Of a DNA stretch of 64,000 nt, positions 60,801 through 64,000 are shown one piece after another (position 1 is the stretch's first letter; each line of letters begins with the position of its first letter). The stretch is from Dendrophyllia cribrosa (lineage: Eukaryota; Cnidaria; Anthozoa; Scleractinia; Dendrophylliidae): NCBI GenBank assembly GCA_024195265.1, contig JAJLRJ010000007.1, positions 31,940,448 through 32,004,447 of the forward strand. Reading direction: 5' to 3'. The notes under the pieces are model-generated. The model worked only from the letters and a program-made list of their open reading frames with translations, searched no databases and was not told the origin of the DNA. The position numbers were made by a program, and so were the translations under genes.

Positions 60801-63675
60801 CAATAGTCCAGTTTTGAATTCGCTATGGTCGCTGAATGAAAGCATTGAAGACGCATTTTTACAGGGTTAGACTCGACCTGATGTAAAATATTCACAAATT
60901 CAGGCGAGAAGATGACCTGTTTAGAGCTCTGTCTATTGTTTAATTTTTAAATTTCACGCACCTTCTGCCGGTATTTGTGAATATTTTACATCAGGTCGAG
61001 TCTAACCCTGTATCAATGTGTCATTGGTGTTTGAATTCAGCGGTAATTTTAAATACGAAAATGGCTTATTGACTTGCATCATAATATTATTGCTTTTTGT
61101 ATTCATGTTGCATTTTTTTTACCTATGATCTACATGTATATTATCAGTGGTCACTTGCTTGCTATATTATGCACCAGTTATAACTATAGACAGCACACTC
61201 TTACTTGCTATTCAGGTTTGGTGCAGAAGCCGCCTTTGCTTGGATTTGAAGGATAATATCCTAAAGTTAAGAGAAATGACAACAAACATGAATGAATATC
61301 TCACAGAAGCTTAGGCTGCGTTTTATTGGCAAAATCCGAATCCGGATTCTGAATCCAAAAAAGGATTCTACGTTTTTTAAAAAACTAAAATCCAAAAACG
61401 GATCGTGAATCCGTTGAATCCAAACTTCGGTGAGATTCTTCAGACTTCAGATCCTGAAATCTAAATCCGGATTTTAAGACTGCGTTCCTTTGGTCAAAAT
61501 CCAAATCTGGATTTTGAAAGCAAAAACAGATTTTCTGTTTCTCTGGACAAATCCTAAAAAGGATTTCAAATCCAATGAATCCATTCTAAGAAAGGATTCG
61601 ATGGGTTAACCCAAATCCAAGCGTTCCACTGAGAACTGATTTGCAAAAAGTAGAGGGAGTAGAGGGAGTAGGATCCACAAATGTAGTTTATATCATCTCG
61701 ATTTTTTGAACCTCCAAGGGAAACGAATTGGTTCGAAAAATCGGGAGTTCGAATGAATGAATGATGGTGGCATTGACTGAAATCAAATCCAAGGAAAACT
61801 AGTTTTGGTTTGAATAATCGGAAGGTTCGAAAAATCGAAGGTTTGAAAAATCGGGATTCCACTGTATATTTTGAAAATAATTTGTTGAAGCAGAAAGAAA
61901 AACACAAGCGAGTCAAAATAGGTTCATTTGCATACCAACGTTTTTTGTTTATGTTAAATGATCCGTTCATGCATGAAGAATCCATGTGATCTGAGATCAT
62001 AAATCCAATGTTGGATTCTCCCCAAAAAAACACAGCCTAAGATCAAACACATACAAACTGATCTCCAGGGCCCGGTTGTTCGAAAGCCGATTAACGCTAA
62101 TCCCGAATTAAAAGTTAACCGAATTAATGTTTTCAAAAGGTCATTATAGCTAGTAGTGAAGACCCGTTTAAGTCAAAACTTAAGGGCAGAAAACTTTGGA
62201 AAATTTTCAATTGTTGAGTTATTTAACTGGATTCAAAATTGACGCTAATCCTGGGTTAGCTTAATCGTGCTTTGAACAACCCGGCCCAGGACGTTTGACT
62301 GAAAAAGCCGCAAGAGTGTCAATGATTTAAACTGGACAACATTGAAACCAATTTATCTTAGCTAAACTGAAAACAAACTGTGGAATAACTTCTCTGTGTT
62401 TGTTATCAAGCCAACATTTTGTCGCTGGAGTCATCATTTCATATTTAACCTTTGCATGCTTTATGTAAATATGTGCTCACTACACAAATAGTGAATGACT
62501 ACTGAAATGCGTGTCTGTTGCCAATCAGCTAGCAGATGATTTAAAACATTGATGTGCTCATGAGATATGTTATGGGGAAAAACTTCCAGTTTAAGTGGGA
62601 TGATAAAACATGCACCTTTAAGGATGCTGGATCATCTCTTCTGATCTCTGCTCCCGTACCTGCAAAACGACAATAATAATAATTATTGTAAGCAAATTAA
62701 ATTTGGATATACGGTATATAGTATACATTTAATGATACAAATAAACAAAAACATAACAGAAAAGTTAAGAAGGCTTTTGTTGATAGTAAATATTTTGCAT
62801 CTCTAAAAGTCTATCAACTCGTTTTTATGCTCTAGTTTTTCTTCAATAGACCAAAGAAGTCATTCACCATTTTGAGGTCAGTTTGATGAATTTTAGGCAT
62901 CATTTTCAGGTAGGGAGCCATTTTAGGTTCTATTTTAGGACCGCAGAGAAAAAAGAGAACAAGGATTCGCATCACACATAAAGCAAAATGTTAAAGGTGT
63001 TTCCTGTTTCTTACTTTTTAGAAGCAGTAACAGAAGTTCAATGTCTTGTTCAGTAAACGTATCCACAAGGCGGCGAATGATGTCATAAACAAGACAACAG
63101 TGAATAATCTGCAAGAAAAATGTTCCAAGAGTGCAATGCGAGAATAAATGAGAGAATCCAGTAATAATTTAGAATCGAGTGTGAAATGTCAGGAAGTTGA
63201 CTGCTCTCTTCTATTCATTGTTACTGTATGAATGTTTACTTCTAATTAAATTCTAATTCTAATTCAAGCAAACAGAACAAAACCAAAAAGACAACAACAA
63301 AAAGACAAAAGACAAAAAACACCAAGTGGTCGTGTGAAAGTGCTGCCTCTGAGAATCACGCTTAAATGACAGATATTGTACATTATGACCACGATAACAT
63401 CCAACGTTTGTGAAATGACGTCAGTCATAGAGAATGCTAGACTTGTTGGCTATGAATGCCAACAAAATAACAGCACTGCATGAATCCCCAAGAGGAAACC
63501 TGAAACATGTTAGTTTTATAGACAACACTGCTTACACAGTCACTTACTTTAAAGTTATAGAGATGTGCAAACAGGGCCACTACATTAATGCATTCTTTCC
63601 CTTTTCCATAGTTATCTTTTTCACAGCTGTGCATATTATCAAAAACTTCTGCAAGTCTTTCAACAAAGAAGGCAC
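42647..63675 (-). CDS. NOM1-like: NOM1-like nucleolar MIF4G/MA3 protein (C-terminal part, 11 exons, 5' end outside window)
   Basis: NOM1 (yeast Sgd1) is a nucleolar protein of small-subunit rRNA processing. Eleven minus-strand exons join in frame (1,199 nt). They run from the MIF4G domain end (GAFFVERLAEVF...HLYNFK, DIELLLLLLK, RFMLEIISNL, KIPGYDP) through GRWW-type linker (RWWIAG, ELARKQRMNTD, TSE) to the MA3 domain (DYIDAFEKLLRLNLKD, REVIHVLIDCC, EKTYNPYYAYLGQKFCEY, QYSFWDKFK, ELDKPSVRLF) and a short C-terminus. The human protein is about 860 residues, so the N-terminal half lies beyond 64000. Stop TAG 42647..42649. A roughly 20-residue stretch that precedes RWW in vertebrates was not found; exons 46389..46555 and 60410..60540 are phase-compatible without it. 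They are separated by a 13.8-kb intron full of transposons. Confidence 0.94.
43632..43658. repeat. Poly-C tract
   Basis: C-rich homopolymer inside the last NOM1 intron. Confidence 0.8.
43844..43938 (-). CDS. NOM1-like exon, MA3 end
   Basis: VVNFVELDKPSVRLFTNLFR...: conserved ELxKPxVRxF motif. Phase 2 out, donor gttagt. Confidence 0.92.
43987..44285. mobile_element. Double foldback MITE
   Basis: First palindrome 43987..44130 (GGGCCGTACTGGGAGAATAT and inverse GGGCCGATATTCTCCCAGTA). Second inverted pair TTATTACACGACT at 44135 and 44273, with an inner CCGGTCCAAT hairpin. Frames on both strands mirror one another and are not genes. Confidence 0.75.
44728..44859 (-). CDS. NOM1-like exon, MA3 middle
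   Basis: VTFQYSFWDKFKVVSDLAPH SVNNLSRL...: 44 codons, phase 0 both sides. Confidence 0.93.
44913..45145. mobile_element. MITE, TIR CTATAACAAAATT
   Basis: 233 bp with 13-bp ends; inner GGACAGT-ACGCGTCAT blocks are duplicated. A second inverted pair (GGTAACAGGACT / AGTCCTATTACC, about 45163..45258) directly follows. Confidence 0.65.
45770..45939. mobile_element. MITE family C, copy 2
   Basis: 170-bp foldback matching 31555..31723, TA flanked. Its right end is only 20 bp from the donor of the next NOM1 exon. Confidence 0.85.
45960..46028 (-). CDS. NOM1-like exon, MA3
   Basis: EKTYNPYYAYLGQKFCEYSR SYQ, 23 codons, phase 0 both sides, donor gtcagg. Confidence 0.94.
46111..46206 (-). CDS. NOM1-like exon, MA3 start
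   Basis: DYIDAFEKLLRLNLKDVQTR EVIHVLIDCCVQ, 32 codons, phase 0 both sides. Confidence 0.95.
46389..46555 (-). CDS. NOM1-like exon, RWW linker
   Basis: RWWIAGFSLSRR...LLELARKQRMNTDVRK...VMMTSE. The RWW and ELARKQRMNTD blocks are diagnostic of NOM1. Enters with phase 1. Confidence 0.95.
48193..50139 (+). CDS. Pogo/Tigger-like transposase, DDE_1 family, intact
   Basis: Catalyses cut-and-paste transposition. Start ATG 48193 has A at -3 and G at +4; the frame upstream has no ATG. About 648 residues. N-terminus: pipsqueak-type helix-turn-helix (LSARAAAIKHGLKRSALLDR), then a CENP-B-like DNA-binding half (FGLNKDAFKE...WYRSFCKRNPEV). DDE_1 core with the catalytic triad in place: NCDETGF, LLLVDSHDSHID and QPADVGLFGPMK, so a DDD type as in pogo. 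The C-terminus is a Lys/Glu coiled coil (about residues 545-620) with nuclear-localisation-like basic runs. No internal stop or frameshift. Whether its 3' end splices to the following gene is unknown. Confidence 0.93.
   Translation: MASERYLLAMRDVNEGGLSARAAAIKHGLKRSALLDRLNGIVEYDQRAGPRPILSKSEESQFAQWLIEMSNRGFGLNKDAFKESVKKFLDKDGRSTPFPNNKPGEKWYRSFCKRNPEVKNRKARPLEKKRAAITKQEVDNWFTEYESFVEEKGLSNSPSQIWNCDETGFELQGRAGNVIGPSKVKMAPYRVLSGSKEHITVLPCFNACGQWLPPYFLFPGKRVPVTYNPLEGGVQGSVFSVTESGWMDTQSFYKWLANHFIPNLTPARPVLLLVDSHDSHIDYDTFLAEDNGILLYALLKNATHLVQPADVGLFGPMKQSWYKSVREYTQKNPNSEVNKKNFCSVLKPTWEQVMSPATLVNAFRKSGIYPIDRSQVAHSLIASSPSSEPGDKPTTEQGQIVSPAKEALNAFEAVLDSPVRTKYHRRIENGYSLEGSPTYKTWKALYKSSNELQDLDTKQSQSTTPLSASSAARHTTPPSVPTPEVTLQEQASSSVLREILVHPTIKPKEPSKSKNYKRNIPNFLNGPESMQLLLNEKLKKARELKDKQDRMKKAEQLKSEREKKKLEEKAKKEQKQREREEKRQILLEEKQAKKRKRDHARTGRKQDTPKKLRPSCERNKGNQICQVMDTNIEFVMNHHSYHFKTVLP
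50421..50995 (+). CDS. HIRAN-like protein, two exons (50421..50725, 50803..50995)
   Basis: 165 residues when joined; the TG|T junction restores frame exactly, with donor gtatgt and acceptor tcttag. The core GYQEFQIRPP...NKHDKNACLVWVPEID and GLPIGRVPQGLSSCFW follows the HIRAN pattern (N-x-x-D-x-N-A ... G-x-[VI]-P), found in DNA-end-binding helicases and nucleases and as a stand-alone module. Exon 2 adds a Pro/Trp-rich FPPWP and GGGAVIPC block. AATAAA lies at 50996. An acceptor (attag) directly before the ATG means an upstream exon, possibly the transposase's, could be joined. Function in the element unknown; binding of cut DNA ends would be a guess. Confidence 0.72.
52200..52908 (+). repeat. 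Three-copy tandem repeat, middle copy split by a MITE
   Basis: The block GATTTAGACTTGAGTTGGTA...TTTTAATGTTTGGATTGACC occurs at 52271..52315, 52493..52522 continued at 52741..52754, and 52864..52908. Preceding sequence (CAGTGACCTGGAAAAGTACATAA) is shared by copies 1 and 3. A related segment is at 60005..60160. A double palindrome CCGGGCTGAGATTTCAGCCCGG lies at 52431..52483. Confidence 0.75.
52523..52738. mobile_element. MITE, TIR CAGTCAAAATAC, in a repeat copy
   Basis: 216 bp, ends CAGTCAAAATACTCAGCGCG and inverse CAGTCAAAATACACAGCGCG, TA at 52521..52522 and 52739..52740. The neighbouring repeat copies show the uninterrupted site, confirming the TA duplication. Confidence 0.85.
53087..54022 (-). 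CDS. Transposase-like protein, C-terminal catalytic half
   Basis: 311 open codons. It resembles the C-terminal half of a transposase-like family, common and unnamed in insects and cnidarians, with conserved Asp-containing blocks LHLDFHKSLPTP, AGTGPNEVISILDY, LIVWCDNSPAQFKENYLF and LLAGHSYSICDRRFGNIQ. These fit an RNase-H-like DDE/D fold (inference). The N-terminal Cys-rich half normally precedes this part in the same protein but is absent upstream; a matching half lies 4 kb away in opposite orientation (57981..59030). I cannot name the superfamily. ATG at 54020..54022 may be an internal Met rather than a true start. Confidence 0.7.
   Translation of the reverse strand: MFAKTITLHLDFHKSLPTPKVSSQDWYYSKKLRTNLLGIYCANQQVIHCFMYDESIAGTGPNEVISILDYTVGKLQNDLGRHDQLIVWCDNSPAQFKENYLFFYLDYLVRRGDFVRVDLKFLLAGHSYSICDRRFGNIQKIFDTQEIIQIPEQWATVLNNSGLSNVKVHWVTLDMIKDYKSFLKLQYVARNEDLQHEKFEVKNIAWLNFGYGEKMNTEGNLELVHHPEEVFIRFCIDPKELPKTVSHLKKKQATKLRPELLSTLRHEKRPVRQDVKRHCVKLARKYLNENAERFYEALPCLDKATESDNGK
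54210..55249. mobile_element. Pogo/Tigger-like MITE with nested LINE end
   Basis: TIRs CAGTCGAACCTCTCCTTACG and inverse CAGTTGAACCTCTCTAATAC, TA at 54208..54209 and 55250..55251. Repeated TACGGACACCTC motifs line both ends, typical of Tigger-like MITEs. The centre is a LINE fragment. Confidence 0.85.
54609..55099 (+). mobile_element. 5'-truncated LINE 3' end (CR1/L2-like)
   Basis: The end of a reverse transcriptase (SKLTWKQHIDYIQHKISKTTG...LYYALVYPYLQYGNVIF), stop near 54827, then a 3' UTR of about 260 bp ending in TTGAC repeats after AAATAAAC. Severe 5' truncation is normal for LINEs. Confidence 0.8.
55466..55597. mobile_element. MITE family A, left fragment
   Basis: GAGCGGTTTTCAATTGAGCG and the following CCAATGAACCAATCAGA block match 6073..6354. 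The right half is missing. Confidence 0.7.
55734..55897. mobile_element. Foldback MITE, AACAAATGGTAAACG ends
   Basis: 164 bp with arms through CACTATTGAGTTA and a second palindrome (AGAGTCGCA...TGCGACTCT) at the tip. Confidence 0.8.
56197..57741 (-). pseudogene. Crypton-like tyrosine recombinase pseudogene, two exons
   Basis: Exon 1 57522..57741 (MADVPSARNAKLPSQ...SELEELVSERHSKKTKEVTN), exon 2 56197..57303; the intron has gtaaac and tttag and the join is in phase. The fold is a tyrosine recombinase of the Crypton / DUF3504 group: catalytic Arg in FCRRGLEGQRS, HCVR, SGHRSEQSLVSY with the nucleophile Tyr. Two lesions: a TGA at 57541..57543 where relatives have Trp (one-base change), and a one-base shift between NR and the IMAISGHRSEQ block at about 56458..56465. 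The copy cannot make active recombinase as it stands. Such genes were domesticated in several animals (KCTD1, QRICH1, ZMYM families). Confidence 0.82.
57981..59030 (+). CDS. Transposase-like protein, N-terminal Cys-rich half
   Basis: 349 open codons from ATG 57981. Shows the N-terminal half of the same family as 53087..54022: a Cys cluster LNLVCCDNGCLLKHG, a conserved VCKTAF block, RGRHGNNPRRI, a HY...RR segment and REDTCQVCDMEMNKI, with a Lys/Glu coiled coil after it. The frame ends shortly after the coiled coil; the catalytic half that should follow is missing here. Downstream is a SINE. Either truncated by frameshift near the A run at 58983 or rearranged. Confidence 0.68.
   Translation: MASLACGGEPCDLSRFIYRFDVDSSCHERPVASSVERGRRKTSSKFTKIYLSRKPKITRRKNAAYGDIASLNLVCCDNGCLLKHGLNVRQIIRQERRKVFDKPYNEQNYVMSKLLQVKVYPSGYQKIYYKIPTLGVVCKTAFTKCYGISNKKVRVILKKMDCDGVCVEPDRRGRHGNNPRRITREARKQVTDFICSHRANESHYRRARTQKLFFESRISRRQMWKEFVRKNPHFNTNRLTVKRKGPVLSFSTFRNIFNDDLSKILGFRKPREDTCQVCDMEMNKIRRIKSSIENGDCDSYKQQELQQLTIEHEKHLKESELRFAALKYDMLVLSKKKRTSLKVKLNVSV
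59148..59325 (-). mobile_element. tRNA-derived SINE family 2, full copy
   Basis: Minus strand: GGGTGGCGCAGTGGTGAGAG (box A) and GGGTTCGATTCCCGG (box B), then the conserved body GTGGGTTGAGTTTGTTGTTG, TTTTTCTCCGAG, ending CTCCTCAAAAACCAAATC. A truncated relative is at 20510..20612. Confidence 0.75.
60005..60160 (+). repeat. Diverged direct copy of the 52864..53025 segment
   Basis: Collinear matches: TTATTTATTGTGTACC, GGTACCTT and CAGACAGAT, same orientation. With the left copy it brackets the split transposase halves. Confidence 0.5.
60410..60540 (-). CDS. NOM1-like exon, MIF4G end
   Basis: SRVRFMLEIISNLRNNNLRK IPGYDPSRIEHLRKVLRSVI RDS. KIPGYDP is diagnostic of NOM1. Donor gtaagt; phase 1 out. 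Confidence 0.94.
60862..61010. mobile_element. 149-bp MITE with perfect 38-bp TIRs
   Basis: Both ends CAGGGTTAGACTCGACCTGA... identical over 38 bp, TA on both sides. Perfect arms imply a young copy. Confidence 0.88.
61205..61260 (-). CDS. NOM1-like short exon
   Basis: DIILQIQAKAASAPNLNS, 56 nt; acceptor actttag, donor gtaaga. Phase 0 in, 2 out, exactly what the neighbours need, and it fits the family's short helix after the previous exon. Confidence 0.88.
61311..62040. mobile_element. 730-bp element, TTAGGCTGYGTTTT ends
   Basis: Inverted ends TTAGGCTGCGTTTTATTGG and TTAGGCTGTGTTTTTTTGG. The interior is dense in AATCCGGATT-type words. A second TIR-like end (GGGATTCCACTG|TA) at about 61855..61868 suggests a nested MITE. 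No transposase. Confidence 0.6.
62041..62615 (-). other. NOM1 intron sequence
   Basis: No gene. An inverted CCGGTTGTTCGAAAGCCGATTA / AATCGTGCTTTGAACAACCCGG pair at about 62071..62284 points to another MITE, about 210 bp long. Confidence 0.45.
62616..62659 (-). CDS. NOM1-like exon
   Basis: STGAEIRRDDPASLK, 44 nt, matching the family RKDDxxSLK block. Phase 1 in, 0 out. Confidence 0.88.
63015..63108 (-). CDS. NOM1-like exon, MIF4G
   Basis: IIHCCLVYDIIRRLVDTFTE QDIELLLLLLK. Phase 0 in, 1 out; donor gtaaga. Confidence 0.94.
63548..63675 (-). CDS. NOM1-like exon, MIF4G (most 5' seen)
   Basis: GAFFVERLAEVFDNM...GKECINVVALFAHLYNFK. GKEC and LYNF are conserved. Starts with two bases of a split Gly codon, so the next exon lies to the right, outside or undetected. 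Confidence 0.93.
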
Positions 63676-64000
63676 CTGGAAAGTAACCACAATGCAGTTA
63701 CTATTAATAATAATTATGAAATATACACGTAAACCAAGCTTTGTTATAACAAAAAAAGAAGGTTTCAACTCTTAGTGGTCAGTGAAAAGTAAAGTTAAAA
63801 CAGCTGGCAATGTGATCCCCCTTGGCAGAGAAGACAATTTCAAGTACAGGATCTATATTAAGAGTTTTATGTTCAAGAAATGTTGCAATACTTTGAACAT
63901 GTACTCAGGCAATTGCATCAACATATACATTGTACTCATGTGCAGCTCAGTTGAAGCCTTCAACGACTACATACATTGTAATATACAATTAAGTAACAAT
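63676..64000 (-). other. NOM1 intron at window edge
   Basis: Nothing recognisable. Confidence 0.4.

Overview
This looks like nuclear DNA from an anthozoan cnidarian, most likely a stony coral. The grounds are short exons with GT-AG introns, AT-rich intergenic DNA, dense TA-flanked miniature elements, tRNA-derived SINEs, a Crypton relic, and cnidarian-like protein sequence. The species cannot be fixed from the sequence alone.

Two host genes converge. The first is a complete transmembrane adenylyl cyclase of the ADCY5/6 type on the plus strand, 7769..37972. I resolved 23 coding exons; they join in one frame for 1,154 residues, with every junction in phase. The second is the C-terminal 399 codons (stop excluded for a 398-residue reading plus a split first codon) of a NOM1-like nucleolar MIF4G/MA3 protein on the minus strand, 42647..63675. 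It has eleven in-phase exons, and its 5' exons lie beyond the right edge. The genes end about 4.7 kb apart, tail to tail. The cyclase makes cAMP at the plasma membrane; NOM1 proteins act in nucleolar pre-rRNA processing. No functional link is implied.

Layout. 1..7768 holds no recognisable gene, two TIR elements and the probable cyclase promoter or 5' UTR. 7769..37972 is the cyclase, whose introns carry MITEs, SINEs, a 1.4-kb TIR element, a satellite-like tandem array and a broken zinc-knuckle retro/transposon ORF. 37973..42646 is a gene-poor 3' flank with nested foldback elements. 42647..63675 is NOM1, with one roughly 13.8-kb intron (46556..60409) acting as a transposon sink.

That intron holds, in order: a 4,277-bp pogo-type element with TIRs, TA target duplication, subterminal iterons, an intact 648-residue transposase and a second spliced gene for a HIRAN-like protein; a tandem repeat with a MITE inserted into one copy; a transposase C-terminal half on the minus strand; a pogo-like MITE containing a LINE 3' end; a Crypton tyrosine-recombinase pseudogene; and the matching type of transposase N-terminal half on the plus strand.

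The best candidate for something new is the pogo element that pairs a transposase with a HIRAN-like accessory gene inside one set of TIRs. Second is the transposase family split into two outward-facing halves around a Crypton.
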